Source: Macrolepiota albuminosa (Eukaryota; Basidiomycota; Agaricomycetes; Agaricales; Agaricaceae). From it: DNA of 64,000 nt. The stretch is from positions 2,978,115 through 3,042,114 of the forward strand of contig JAMWFC010000082.1 of the NCBI GenBank assembly GCA_027475525.1, in the 5' to 3' direction. The notes below the pieces were generated by a model. That model was not told the origin of the DNA, made no database searches, and worked only from the letters and a program-made list of their open reading frames with translations. A program made the translations under genes and the position numbers. This document shows, one piece after another, positions 10,921 through 22,189 of this stretch (positions within the stretch are counted from its first letter, which is position 1; every line of letters starts with the position of its first letter).

Positions 10921-13230
10921 TGTCAGGTTCTGCTGACTATGGGAGCTTGTGGACACAAGCAGGTCCTTACTAGGCAGACTCAATGTCTAGAAGGAGCTTC
11001 AAACCTACAGTAAGCAGGAGCAGTTGGGTTCTGGGGGTTCCAGCAAGGTGTGGTGCACTCCAGAACACACATAGAGTACTAGGGTTCAAAGAGGAGTTGG
11101 ACAGGATCCCAGACTAAGTCTAGGAGCCAGCAAGTGGAGTGGAGGGGCACAGAGAGACTGAGACTGAGACCAAGAGATGGAAAGGAAGATTAAAGTGAAA
11201 CTTAGAGCACCAGGAGACTTTTAAGGAGAAGAAAATAGATTGAATAGTGTAGACAAGATAGACAGATGAGTATAGAAGTGGGAGTTATAGCAATATCAAG
11301 ACTACTGTAACAAGTTGCTAGTTATGAGCTAAATATCTATGGTGGATAAGATCTGAGCCATTTGGGTGAGCTCCAGAGCTGTACTCCATGCAGTCAGTCT
11401 TGTGCAGTGTATTGTCTGGATGCAAGTCCTGTGCAGCATATATATAGCCCAGGTACAGGTGTGGCATCAAGAGGATTGGCCAGGGCCTGTTGTGGCATTA
11501 GGAGGATCAGCCAGAGCCTGTTGGCTGTGTAAGACTGTGTATTGGGGTTGATTAGTAGGGTTTGGAGTTTGAAGGTGGGCACCAGTATCCATTATGTGGC
11601 TAAACAACTGAAAAGCTAAAACAAGACTTTGATATTCTAATATGTCATGCAGTCTTGCCATTCTGCAGGATTATCAAGACAACTGCCAGGCTACATTGGA
11701 CTGGCAAACCACCAACAACATTCAGCTGAGCAACCTTCTGCCTCTTCATAACCCATTCTTGCTACTCTTGGACTCTAGCATCTCAATAGACAATAGTGAT
11801 TAAACAGACTTTATAGTAGATAGGCTATTTTGTATAGTTTTTTGTATTGCTGCTGCTTGTATATATATTTTCATAGCTGAATGTCTGTTAGAAAGTGATC
11901 TGAAAAATAAGTAAAGGAAAGAGATAAGTCATAAATTGAAATACAAGTGATGAGATAGCAAGGGACCAAGACAGTGTGAGACTTAGCAAATTTTAGTTAA
12001 AGGTAAACACTCAGTAAGTCATTATAGCAAAAACTCTTGGCAAGAGTTGTGCAATGTGCTAAGCATTGGCAGTATACTAGTGCTGTGTCTTGATTCTATA
12101 AAGAAATTGTCTGTAGAGTATAATATAATAAGTGTTGGCAAGAAGAGGTAAGTAAAGTAAGTAAATGAGAAAAAAAAGAGCTTACCAATATAGGATAACA
12201 TTTTTCTATTCATTTTTTTTCTTCTTCAAGAATAGTTGGCAAGTCATCATCATCTAAAAAGTCTGTTTCTTCAAGCTTTCAGAGTTTGGCAGTATCAATA
12301 TCTAGCACCTCAAATAGCAAATCAATTTATTTCCTAGCAAGATACAGCAGTAGGCAGAAAGCAGCAACAGGTCTATGCAGGACTCTCTACAGTTATATGA
12401 TAATAATGATGATAATTCTATTTGTTTAGTTAGAGAGTTATTTTGTACATGGGAATAGTGTTCTAACTCCCTCAGTATGTAAGGGTATGCTACTTATGGA
12501 CACTCCAGTAGATACTCTGGCCTGATGCTTTTTCAGGCATGCCAGTTATGCCTCATAGCCACTTTACTACGATTTGATCCTACTTGAGCTCTTCATCAGA
12601 GTTCATACTACTTTGCATATGTAATCCCTTTCTATCTGCCACTAACATGCTATCTCAATGATTGGACCTGTCTACTTTCATCAATCTTTCATCAATGCTT
12701 GCCAACAATTGTGGCCAGGGCTCTACAACTCTAACACCCCCCACACCCAGAGGCTATTTTCAGCTAAGTCTCCACCTCCCATGCAGGGGCCATAGAAGGG
12801 CCAGCAGGCTGGGAGATTTCACAGTCCATATGAAACCTAAAAACCCCAACCAACTTTTACCAAATCCCAACCAACAGTATCACATGGTACTTCAGCAACC
12901 AGGCAGACAACCACTTAAGGTCTGGACTGCTTTGTCACCTAACTTTGCCCCTACCCAGACTATGGCTTGCTTGGTCAGCAAGGTACAGTTTTCCCTCTCT
13001 CAAATCCTCTGCATTGGGGAATCCTCCCTTTTTCTGATTGGACATGAGCATGGTAGTCACATTGATTGATCAATTCATGTGCAAATTGGTTTCCCATATG
13101 ACAGCCTGCATAACAAAGCCTCCCTAGTATTGCTTGTGAAGGTGGTGGCTTCCTGGTAGCATTGAATAAGCCAGATACAGTGTCTAAAGTGTTTGCTACC
13201 AAAGGCCACAGTATATAGGCAAGAGTCAAA
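10921..13230. other. LTR-like start followed by unassigned repeat-like sequence
   Basis: From 10921 the sequence begins TGTCAGGTTCTGCTGAC, like the antisense start of family A LTRs, and near 11300 contains caatatcaagac, like the family A R region. I could not find the other end or a TSD. From about 11700 to 12660 it is AT-rich; from 12690 to 12960 it is C-rich. No gene can be supported. An open frame at 12662-13069 has no recognisable content. Confidence 0.35.
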
Positions 13231-13235
13231 CTAAC

Positions 13236-15900
13236 AACCTTGCTGTTTCCACTCAGGTATAAACCTTAAGGACACAATGGTGCCAGCTGAGCCACCATGC
13301 CCTCTCTACAGATATATGCAACAATTATTAAAGGCCCAAGGTAATGTAAGTACATTTTCTTGTTATAGAAAGTCTCTATCTTGGAGTTGCACATAAGTAC
13401 TAGTGCACCCCTTAAAAAGTTGTAATCTTTGATAGTGGTGCTATGGTCTGTTTTGAACTGGAGTGCTGGTTGGCAACAAGCACTAAAACCTATTTCATGA
13501 AGTTGCTCTAAGTCTTCTCTTCTCTTTTGGAGGTCAATGGCACATTTAGCAATCAAGTTGGTAGTTGGTAAGATGCTATTGGGTGCCAGCTAAAGGTATG
13601 TTGCTTCTATGATATTTGCAGAAAGTAGGGGATGGGTGCCAGTAGCCATGTAATAGTGAGAACAATCCATGCACTTACAAACTGTGACTTTTTCCAACCA
13701 AAAAATTGAGTATGTTGCTTCACTCCAATGAGTCTTGTTGCTATCAGCTGCTTTGAAAAGTGCTTGCTGTATGTCAAAGTGTGGTCTCTTTACCAGGCCA
13801 TTGGCATGTTTGTTGTAGCCAGATACCTGGATGCAATGAATATTATACTTTTTGGCAAAGTAAGTCAAAGCCTTAATTATAGGTGCACTGTTGTCTGTGA
13901 CAATTTCTCCTAGTCCTCCTCAACAGCAAATAATATTCTTAAACAACCACTGAGCAACTGCTTCAGTATTTTTCCATTGGAGCATCTGGAATTCAGGCCA
14001 GTGTATTAGCAAGCATTGACTCTGTATGATGTACTTGTAGCAACCTGACTTGGGCATGTGCATGGCATCAATATAAATCTTGCTGAAGAGAGGGGCTGGT
14101 GTAGCAACAGTAGGCAGTATAAGCACTTGGCAAGTTTGTTGAATTGGACAAAGGTGGCAAGTCCAGATGTACCAGGCAACATTGGTGCTAAAGTGTGGCC
14201 ACCAAAAACACTCTAAGTGTCAGGTTCCGCTGAGTCAGGGGCTTTCCGGGAAAGCAATGCCCTTACGAGGCAGACTTGATCTACGGATACTCGGGTGTCT
14301 GGAACTCTGGGGCTAGAACTCCGGGGTTCAAGATGCAGTCGGGGGTAGTCCCGGGAATGGGGACTTGGTCTGGGGGTTTTGGGTTTTGGGTAGTTGAGGG
14401 TTGGGTGGGGGTCGAGTCGTGAACCGGGGGTTCTAAGACAAGACCGGGTTAACAAATTATAAGTCGTGAAGTGCATACCAAACTTAGAGCACACGATTAT
14501 TCAAGCGTGCCAGTCAGTGCGTACCAGTCAAGCAGAGGGCACGCAACAATTCAAGTTTATATCAAGACTAGCGAATACAATGGGGAACTATGCTATAAGT
14601 ACTATGGGACCGGGTCTCGGGGTTCTGGGGTGTCTGGGATGGGTTCCGGGAGTCATTGAGTAGCGGGCAGGGACTGTATACTTGGATCGCGCGTGTGGGG
14701 CACGCGATCAATTGGCACGGAGGAAGCTGTGATGCGTGATGCATGATGGCCAGAAGCGAGTCATGTGATCTGATTGTTGATCGGGGCTGGTGGCAGCTGA
14801 TGGCGGCCCTTGATGCACATGATGGTAGTGTCGGTAGTCGCAATGGCGGGGCACGTTCTGTGGAGTTGGAGGGAGGGTCCCAGATGGTGTTCCGGGGGTG
14901 TCCCAGGGTGGATCCGGAGAGGAGGGGTCGTGACACTAAGAGTGGCCCAGGTAGCATAAAGACTTCTATGACCAAGTTTGCCATGCATAGCATGCAGGAT
15001 ATGTAGGCTTAATGACTAGCTTATGAGCACCATCCAGTTGCATTGCCAAAGATGATTATTGGTAAAGAAAAAATATGTGGTGTATTGGATAAATGTGGCA
15101 TATTCACTATTGCTAAGGTTTGCAAGGTGTTTAAAGTCTTGTATCCACTCCTTGACTGTAGATGCTGGTCTTTGGCTTGTGCCTTGATAGATCTTGGCAT
15201 GGCATCATAAGTCAAATTTTGGCTGTCCTTTTTTAGTGGTTGAAGCTCTTGTACTATTTTTACTAGTGGAGAGTTTTGCCAAAGATTCTTGCTGCATAGA
15301 AGATGAGCAGAGCACTAAAGATCTCAGATCAATAAGGAATGATGAGATGTAATAAGACACTACTTAGTTGTTGCCAGTGGAGTAAGGGGACTGGTTGTTG
15401 GATAAGGTGCATAAAGCCATGTAAGTGGTTGACTCAATTTTCGAAGTCACTATCATCCTTTGGATCCATTGTCAGGTTGCCAGGTTGCCATAGTCACCTA
15501 GAGAGTGTTCTAGTCCATGAAAGGAGCTCTTAACATGGACCAGCTTGAAATGAAATGTGAGGATAGCCATCACCCAACAATTCATGCTGGCAGATAGTTG
15601 GATGTTGGGGTTTTATAACATTCTCTTGATGTACCTAGCATTGACTTCTACAATAAAGTTCCAGACACCAATAAGATCCATCTTTAGCAACTAGAAAGCT
15701 TTGAAGAGTCCATAAAGCTCTAGTTTGAGCAGGATATAGCATGATTCCTGGTTGTTTAGAGCTCTCCATCCAATACATTTCTAGGTGTTTGCCTTGCTTG
15801 CAGGGCTGTCACACATGCTCAGGAAGCAGCAATTCAAAGATATTTCTTTTTAGACAGCATTTTTCATGGAAGATAGGGAAGATATTGTATTTAATGTATA
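13236..15900 (-). pseudogene. Ty3/gypsy pol relic (RNase H to integrase), split by a solo LTR
   Basis: Read 3' to 5', the fragment gives remains of an RNase H end near 15640-15530, a linker (YDAMPRSIKAQAKD), the integrase zinc region (WWPHFSTNVAWYIWTCHLC) interrupted at 14218-14935, and the integrase core: DAMHMPKSG (first Asp), EIVTDNSAP (second Asp) and NKHANGLVKRPHFD, where the catalytic Glu is Lys. The C-terminal part with FLRGALVLMCN follows to about 13266. The order matches a gypsy pol family widespread in Agaricomycetes. RT, protease and gag are missing, and the fragment stops at the edge of the hydrolase gene island. Stops and frameshifts are frequent. Confidence 0.8.
14218..14935 (-). 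mobile_element. Solo LTR, family A, TSD CTAAG
   Basis: 718 bp from TGTCAGGTTCC to GTCGTGACA, flanked by CTAAG on both sides (14213-14217 and 14936-14940). It sits in the integrase zinc-binding part of the surrounding gypsy relic. It keeps far more CpG than its host sequence, so it is younger. It is closely similar to the solo LTR at 61273-61969 in the opposite orientation. Confidence 0.93.
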
Positions 15901-16112
15901 CTACATACACTAGTATCAATTGCAAAGTCCCCGGTTTCGCAACTCGAACATGGCGAAAAAAAAACAAAAAATTCCATCGGCCGATTTGGCGTCTGTCACA
16001 AAGTTGTGGTCTCTAAGTGACCTGCACCATACAACGGTTGATGGCTTCTCCTGGGATTCCCCCGAATGTTCTCAAAGTTTTTAGAGGTACCAGCTGGTAT
16101 CATAGTAAACTA

Positions 16113-16269
16113 CAGTCAAACCTCTCATAATCGATGGCCCTTCCATGGGAGCCAAAAGCATTGGTTTTCAGGGGTATCGGATATTGAAGGGGTCTTTATA
16201 GGGGCAAAACCAAGTCGGTGGACCCAAAACCCCCATCTAATTTGAAGGGGTCAAGTATCGGTTATGCAA
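16113..16269 (+). repeat. pogo/Tigger-like transposon end or MITE remnant
   Basis: TA followed by CAGTCAAACCTCTCATAA, which resembles the inverted terminus of pogo-type elements. The following 150 bp are rich in gggg/cccc words and contain related strings (gggtatcggat, gtcaagtatcggtt). I do not see the matching right terminus, so it may be truncated. It lies about 260 bp upstream of the hydrolase start. Confidence 0.4.
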
Positions 16270-16529
16270 CGCCATCTCCGTGTAAGCTTCTTTGAAATAA
16301 CTGGAGTAAGTTCTCACAGGTTGACAGATGGATGGATTCTCCTTGGGGGTAGAGTGCTTCCGAAATTCGTACATATCACAACGCTGGACCCACTTGCAAT
16401 TTCGGCGTCGGTCGGTCATGCATCATGGTCAAAGGTCAAAACAAGAGTTAAGTAGTAATGTATAATCGGAGATTGGAAAAATCTAAGGTTCGGGGTTAAT
16501 TTTGTTCTGCTATCTCTTGCTACCCAATT

Positions 16530-17878
16530 ATGACCCTTCACATTGACTTCTATACGTTTTCTGTCACTGGTTCCAACCTTCGGTGTACAGCGAAGAGGTA
16601 CACAAGCGGGTGTTCAGGAGGTGGTCTGACTTTGCTGTTTGCACATTCTTTGGGATCACGTTAAGTTCACGACAATTCACGAACACCACGGACTTGTTTA
16701 CACTGATCGTCACCCTCAGACAAAGAACAATGGGAACCCACAATTGAACATATTTTCCACCTTCAGCAGGGAAAGGACAAGAAGGATCATATACGGGAAG
16801 CATGGGCAATTGATTGGCAAGGCCATGGCGATGCTGCTGTTATCAACGCAAGCGTGCTTGACTCTCGCAAGGAGGTCGTGTGTTAGTCACAATCATTATC
16901 CTTGCGAAGCTCTCAATAACTTCTTTTTATTGTCTGAGTAGCTACCGTGGAATGGGCTTCAGCGCTCGAGTTTTTCGTCAAATCCCACTTGAGAGGGCAT
17001 CGTATTGTCGCGTTAGGCCATTCAGCCGGCACTTGTGCAATGTCGGTTCTATGTTTCCCATTACATAACAGTTAGCAAGGTTAATTGACAAGTGCGATTA
17101 GAATGTTATCCATGAAGAATTTTCCCGTTTCCAAGCCTCCATACATTGCAGTATTCCTTGTGGAACCAACCATTATGTCTCAGGAGTTGTTTGATGCCCA
17201 TGCTAAAGAACGCCAAGACTTCGGAGAGGTGACTATGAAGGTCACATTGAACCGGGTGGATTCTTGGCCCACCCGAGAAGCCGCAGCTAGTTATTTGCGA
17301 AAAAGGCTTCCTTGGAAATCTTGGGATTCAAGAGTCTTTGACATTTATATTGTAAGCATAGATTAAGGTGTATCTGGCAATTTTCGAGATTGACTTATTG
17401 AAAGAAACACGGGCTTCAAACCATACCTACGCCTGATGGTGAAGTTGTTTGCCTGAAGGCTAATAAAAGACAAGAAGGCATGGCTTACCTTGACTTTCCA
17501 CCATACTTTGAGTCGGTCGTGCTCTTTCGCGAACGCTGTATGGTCATACCATTTCACATCATATTTGGGGAGAATATTGACTTGGTGTAAGAACATGATT
17601 TGTTTCTTTTACCTTGATGATGTTGTACTGATTGTTGTCCTCAAAGGCCCAGATACATCCAAGAAGCACTATCTGACCCCAGTCAAGGATTGAAACCAAT
17701 GTCAGTCACACGTGTGTCTGATGCTGGGCATTTGGTCAGCTCTTGTTAATATGTCCGCAAGGTCTTTTCATGGAAATGTTGTTTTGTTTAGATTGTTCAA
17801 GAGAATCCGAATGCCCTTGCAGCTGCTATCTGCAATAGACTTGATAACACAGCTCAGCAGATGAAATCCAACATGTAG
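16530..17878 (+). CDS. Alpha/beta hydrolase, seven exons
   Basis: Exons by hand: 16530-16659, 16720-16881, 16942-17041, 17102-17351, 17405-17586, 17647-17734, 17792-17878. The six introns are 53-60 bp, all GT-AG. The spliced frame is 999 nt, 332 residues and a stop, with no interruption. Motifs: LLFAHSLGSHKEQWEPT (about 36-51, oxyanion-hole region), REAWAIDWQGHGDAA, the nucleophile elbow GHSAG with Ser125, FGENIDLV (acid probably Asp273 or Glu270) and SDAGHL with His303. This is the pattern of an AB_hydrolase_1 protein of the type common in Agaricomycetes; substrate and partners are unknown. No signal peptide is evident. The start was chosen because the ATG at 16530 opens the frame that continues into the conserved part. 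CpG content is normal. Confidence 0.88.
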
Positions 17879-18110
17879 TTAATATAATTGGCTCTTAATG
17901 GTGTCGGGCATAGAAATGAGTTAACCAAATTAAGGCATGAGGTTTTGTTCATGGGTTAGATCAAACAATGTGAGACTGGAAAACATTAGTTTAGAAAGAG
18001 ATATAATAATGAGCATGCCAATATGGTACCACATTGAGTCAGACCCTAAGATAGGAAGATAGATAGCACTGGACAGGTGGCCTAACGGCTATCTGGTCTG
18101 TGTTGTTGGG
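17879..18110. other. Downstream flank of the hydrolase gene, no gene seen
   Basis: No open frame. It contains the string tggcctaacgg near 18086, which fits a Pol III A box, but no B box follows. Confidence 0.4.
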
Positions 18111-18564
18111 TACAGTCACGGACAAGCAAAGTCAACTAAGTTGCTATCTCGGGAATGGGAATTTTTTTAGCCTAACTAAGTACAGAATCAGACTCAGAAT
18201 GTTGAAATAAGCCTAAAAACACATCTCTGAAGTTTTTTCCATGAGAAATTGGGTATGGCCAGAATTTTGGTCAATTTCATGCATTTTCTGAAGTGGCGCC
18301 AAAGCTTCCAGACAGAACAGCCTTTGAGATGGTATAGTCATGGACAAGCAAAATCCTTTAATTTGATATCTCTGAAATGATAGTTTTTTGAGTGAAACTA
18401 AGTACAGGATCAGACTCAGAATGCTAAAATATGCCTAAAAACACATCTCCCAACTTTTTCCCACAAGAAATTGAGAATGGCTAAATTTTTGGTCAATTTC
18501 ATATGTCTTTTGAGGCAGGGGCCAAGGCCTCCAGGTACATCAGAGCAGCCCTTGAGATGGTGTG
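18111..18564. repeat. Two-unit tandem repeat of about 220 bp
   Basis: Two diverged copies of a unit that begins with gtcacggacaagcaaa/gtcatggacaagcaaa, contains agactcagaatg and cctaaaaacacatctc, and ends cccttgagatggtg. Gypsy B is inserted at the end of the second unit. On the other side of gypsy B lies the C-terminal coding part of a DDE transposase, so the repeat may be the non-coding end of that transposon. Confidence 0.7.
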
Positions 18565-19380
18565 TGTAAGGGCAACCTCTAGAGGCTGTGGCTCAGTCAC
18601 ATAGCTGGCAGAGGGAGATCCAAAGTGTATTAGAATATATACTGACAATATCATGATAGTGTTACGGATACTATCCTGTTTGGGTCAGTTGTGCTATGTG
18701 GTCACATGATTAGAACTTAGAGACATGCTTGAACAACACATCATCCTCAGTTGTTCTCTGTCATCACGACATTACACTGAGGATGGTGAGTGTTTCTCTC
18801 ACTATGTATCAGATTATTTCTAATAGGGAATAGTCTCTTGACTGTTTCCTAGGTATGAAAATATAGTTGTTCTCTGTCATCATGACATTACACTGAGGAT
18901 TCTTTTGACTGTTTTCTAGACTGTTTCCTAGTATTTTTTATTGTATTGCAGGTTCTGGAGTCTGGCTTAATAGATAGCTACTCACCTGGCAGAGGGAGAT
19001 CCAAAGAGAACAGGTCTAAGGATTCTCTATGCCAGGTTGGACACTTCTGGGGCCTCTGAAGCATGGGAAACAACTGTACAGTACAACAAAACCTTAAAAA
19101 CTCAAAAATTGCCTACACAAACAATTGCACAAATAAGAAGCAAACTCTGGCAAACTCTGGCTTATATAAGTGGTCTGGGAGCGGTGCTGAGGGGCCCACA
19201 CTTGTCTGAATGGTAGCTGAAGAACTAGAGCACCTCAAGGGCTGAGAGTAGTACTAACAGATAGTGTTGAAAGAATAGAAACAGTAAAATGAAATAATGT
19301 CAGAAGAAATAAGAGAATGAATGAAGGGAGAGTGAAAAGATAAGAAGTGAGAAAAGGAAGAAATGAGGAGTCCCCTGACA
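18565..19380 (-). repeat. Gypsy B 3' LTR, enlarged by an insertion
   Basis: Plus-strand start TGTAAGGGCAACC and end TCCCCTGACA. The length is 816 bp against 498 bp for the partner LTR; the difference is the element at 18660-18972 plus its 5-bp duplication. Confidence 0.9.
18660..18972. mobile_element. 313-bp LTR-like insertion with TSD GATAG
   Basis: Inserted in the gypsy B LTR between duplicated GATAG (18655-18659 and 18973-18977). It starts TGTTACGG and ends CTTAATA, as expected for a TG...CA element whose last C has mutated. It contains an internal direct repeat (gttgttctctgtcatca) about 116 bp apart. No other copy was found in the window. Confidence 0.7.
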
Positions 19381-19393
19381 TCACCCCCCTCTA
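19381..19393 (-). other. Polypurine tract of gypsy B
   Basis: On the sense (minus) strand AGAGGGGGGTGA directly precedes the 3' LTR, the expected site for plus-strand DNA priming. Confidence 0.75.
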
Positions 19394-20314
19394 GAGCATG
19401 GCATCTTGACGTGCTGGATAGAAGTAGCTCTGGATGGCCTGGACTACCTTGAAAAGAGAATATAGGCCTCTGATTGCCTGGGAAGCATTGGGATGCTGTT
19501 GATAGAATTTCCAGACCAAGGCAGGGGCATGGACATTTTCTTGTGGCTACCAGGAGATGTCCTCAATTCCATAGCCCTTCTACTTAACCTTGAACTGAAG
19601 CTTGTTCTTAAAGAGTCAGCTGTCTAGGATCCGTTCCACTCCGTACTCTTCTTGGTTGTCTACTAGAACTGGAGGTGGAGGTGGCTGTGGACGTCGACCT
19701 GGGATTAGATCCTCTAGAGCTGGAGAGAGCTTCACCACATTGAAGACTGGATGGAGTTGACTCATTTCACTAGGCAGCTTGAGTTGATAGGCTGGTGGGC
19801 CTACCTGCTTTATTATAGGAAAGGGTCCTAGATAATGGTAAGAGAGCTTCTGAGAAGGTTGGGTGGTAGCAATGTCAGAGGCATCCAGGTAGACTCAATC
19901 TCCAGGCTTGTACTTGGGGGCTGAAGTTTGTCCATGATCATAGTAGCGGGCCATGTCATTCTTTGCCTTAACTAAAGCAGCCTTGGCTTCCTCCTGGACT
20001 GCCTTCATCCGATCTATGAACTCGTTAACAGCTTCATTCTCTGAAGGTCATCTACAAGGCTCAAATTCCATCTGAGGGTGTCGACCAGTATCTAGAGGGA
20101 AAGGAGACATCTGGGTGGCAGCATGTACATGGTTGTTGTATTGAAACTCTGCCTCTGATAATAGGTCATCCCAGTCATCCTGTCATTCGTTGCAGAAGAG
20201 CCGGAGATACTGTTCTAGCTCCTGGTTGACACACTTGGTCTGGCCATTCAACTAGGGGTGGTAGGCTGTGGAAGTGTGGAGTTTGACATGAAGAAGGCAA
20301 TACAGTTCTCTAGT

Positions 20315-20468
20315 AAACTCTGCCACAAACTGAGGTCCATGGTCAGAGACATAAGCATCTGACAACCCATGGAGTTTCCAGACATGCTTCCAAACTCTGC
20401 CACAAACTGAGGTCCATGGTCAGAGACATAAGCATCTGACAACCCATGGAGTTTCCAGACATGCTTCC
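20315..20468. repeat. 77-bp tandem duplication (probable assembly seam 1)
   Basis: Two identical 77-bp copies start at 20315 and 20392, inside the integrase core of gypsy B. The duplication shifts the frame; a single copy restores it. Confidence 0.95.
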
Positions 20469-20568
20469 GGTACAGATTAGCGGCATCCATGGCTGAGCAA
20501 GTAATGTGTGTTGGAATCAAATGAGCATGCTTGCCACAGAGATCCACTACAACCATGATCACGTCATA

Positions 20569-21138
20569 TCTATAGTATATGCAATGACGCCTGGGAATTG
20601 ATCTGATTAGTCAGTTCTGACTAAGGCTGACAAAGAATTGCCTTTTGTGTTTGTTTTTTGGTAGATGTGTGTATAAAATGCTTAAAGAATTCAGATAAAA
20701 TCACTGAAAAATCAGAAAAAATTCAAGGTCTACTGATACACTGATTGTGAATTTTTTGAGGTTTATAAATGCTTAAAGAAATCTGAAAATTTCAAGAAAA
20801 ATTCAATTGCTCTGTTTTTCAGGAGATGTTAGTGGAAAATGCTCAAATAATTCCAGGAAAATCACCAGAAAATCAGAAAAAATTCACAGGCTACTAATAT
20901 ACTGATTTTGAGTTTTTTTAAAGATTTATAAATGCTGAATAAAATCCAAAAGATTCAAGAAAAATTCAATTTAGCTTACAATAATGCTTTGAGAGTTGTG
21001 GATGAGCACTGAGTTGTGAAATGCAGAGGCCTTGACCGAACGAAGTGAGGTTAGGGTGGAGGCTTAGTTGGGGGGGGTTTGGAGGTGAAGCCTCCAACGA
21101 GCTACAAAATTCGTGCCGAAGGCACGAATCGTAGCTCG
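20569..21138 (+). mobile_element. Helitron-like non-autonomous element, copy 1
   Basis: 570 bp, begins TCTATAGTATATG and ends in a strong hairpin (GAGCTAC...ATTCGTGCC gaa GGCACGAAT...GTAGCTC) followed by G. It has no ORF. Internal words such as aaaaatcagaaaaaattca are repeated. Its 3' end abuts the 5' end of copy 2 head to tail. Confidence 0.7.
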
Positions 21139-21684
21139 TCTATATAGAATGGGACAACCATTTTGTGGAAATTATTGATTAGTCAGTTCTGACTAAGGCT
21201 GACAAAGAATTGCCTTTTTTGTTTGTTTTTTTTAGTAGATGTGTGTATAAAGTGCTTAAAAAATTCAGATAAAATCACTGAAAAATCAGAAGAAATTCAA
21301 GGCCTACTGATACACTAATTTTAGTTTTTCTGAGATTTATAAATGCTTAAAGAAATCTGAAGAATTCAAGAAAAATTCAATTTGGCTTACAATAATGCTC
21401 TGAGAGTTGAGGAAAACTGGGATTGAGCACTGAGTTGTAGATTACCAAGGCCTTAACCAAACAAAGTGAGGTTGAGGGTGAGATTGAGCATTGAGTTGTG
21501 ATTACCAAGGCCTTAACCGAACGAAATGAGGTTGAAGCTGGGATTGAGCATTGAGTTCTTTATACATACTTGGAGCCCTAACTAAACAAAGTGAGGTTAG
21601 GGTGGAGGCTTAGTAGGGGGGGGGTTGGATGCAAAGCCCCCAATGAGCTATGAAATTTGTGCCAAAGGCATGAATCATAGCTCA
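21139..21684 (+). mobile_element. Helitron-like non-autonomous element, copy 2
   Basis: 546 bp, begins TCTATATAGAATGG and ends with the same hairpin (GAGCTATG...GTGCC...GGCATGAAT...ATAGCTC) followed by A. The pair sits between A20568 and T21685 of the host with no target-site duplication; deletion of 20569-21684 rejoins the integrase frame at PNSYGYDVIMVVVD. Confidence 0.7.
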
Positions 21685-22189
21685 TCCATAAGAGTTTGGT
21701 AACTCAACAATGAAGTCTACCAAGGCCACACTCCAATGCTTAGCTGGAATAGGCAATGGATGAAGCTGTCCCATAGGAGGCTGATAATGAGGCTTAGTCC
21801 GAAGGCAAAGGTTACAGGTGGAGGTGTAAAAGCCAATATACTATGACATTTGAGGCCACCAGTAATTCTGCAAGACCAGCTCTAGTGTCTTCCATCTGCC
21901 AGGATGTCCTGCAACTCGAGAGTCATGATGCTGCTCCACAATCTGCCTCTGGAGGTCTGGCAGGCTGGGACCATAAATACGTTTCCAGAAGGTGAGAAGA
22001 CCATTCTCCAAAGACCACTTGTCAGTGCGGACAGACTTCACTCCAGTTTTCTCTCGAGCATGCAAGGCCATGGCAGCCTTGGCTACCAAATCTTCTTGAG
22101 CACCCTCCTGGTTACCTTGTTGAATGTCTCGAAGGATGCTCACTTCTTCTTTCTGGCCAACTACACCTTCTAGAGCACAAATGGCAAAT

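Larger units (their letters stand above)
19400..22143 (-). pseudogene. Gypsy B integrase with C-terminal chromodomain
   Basis: H2C2 zinc region at 22143-21841 (HHDSRVAGHPGRWKTLELV). The catalytic core has ALVDFIVELPNS (first Asp) and [11 protein letters not shown] (second Asp). The motif that should be TERVNQ reads TKCVNQ, so the catalytic Glu is Lys. Downstream, near 19690-19500, EYGVERILDS and FKVK-KGYGIEDISW mark a chromodomain, which in chromoviruses targets integration to modified histones. The frame is split by the Helitron-like dimer at 20569-21684 and shifted by the 77-bp duplication at 20315; both can be removed to recover frame. Remaining stops are C-to-T type. Confidence 0.85.

Noticed and set aside
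15950..16090. Alternative hydrolase start at ATG 15950 (MAKKKQKIPSADL)
   Set aside because: The frame stops after about 45 codons and is separated from the conserved part by a transposon-like segment; the ATG at 16530 leads directly into the conserved N-terminus.
18078..18110. tRNA gene or SINE head (tggcctaacgg fits an A box)
   Set aside because: No B box at the expected distance and no acceptor-stem pairing visible.
20315..20468. A real duplication in the integrase gene
   Set aside because: Its length equals that of nine other unrelated duplications in the window, so an assembly origin is more likely.
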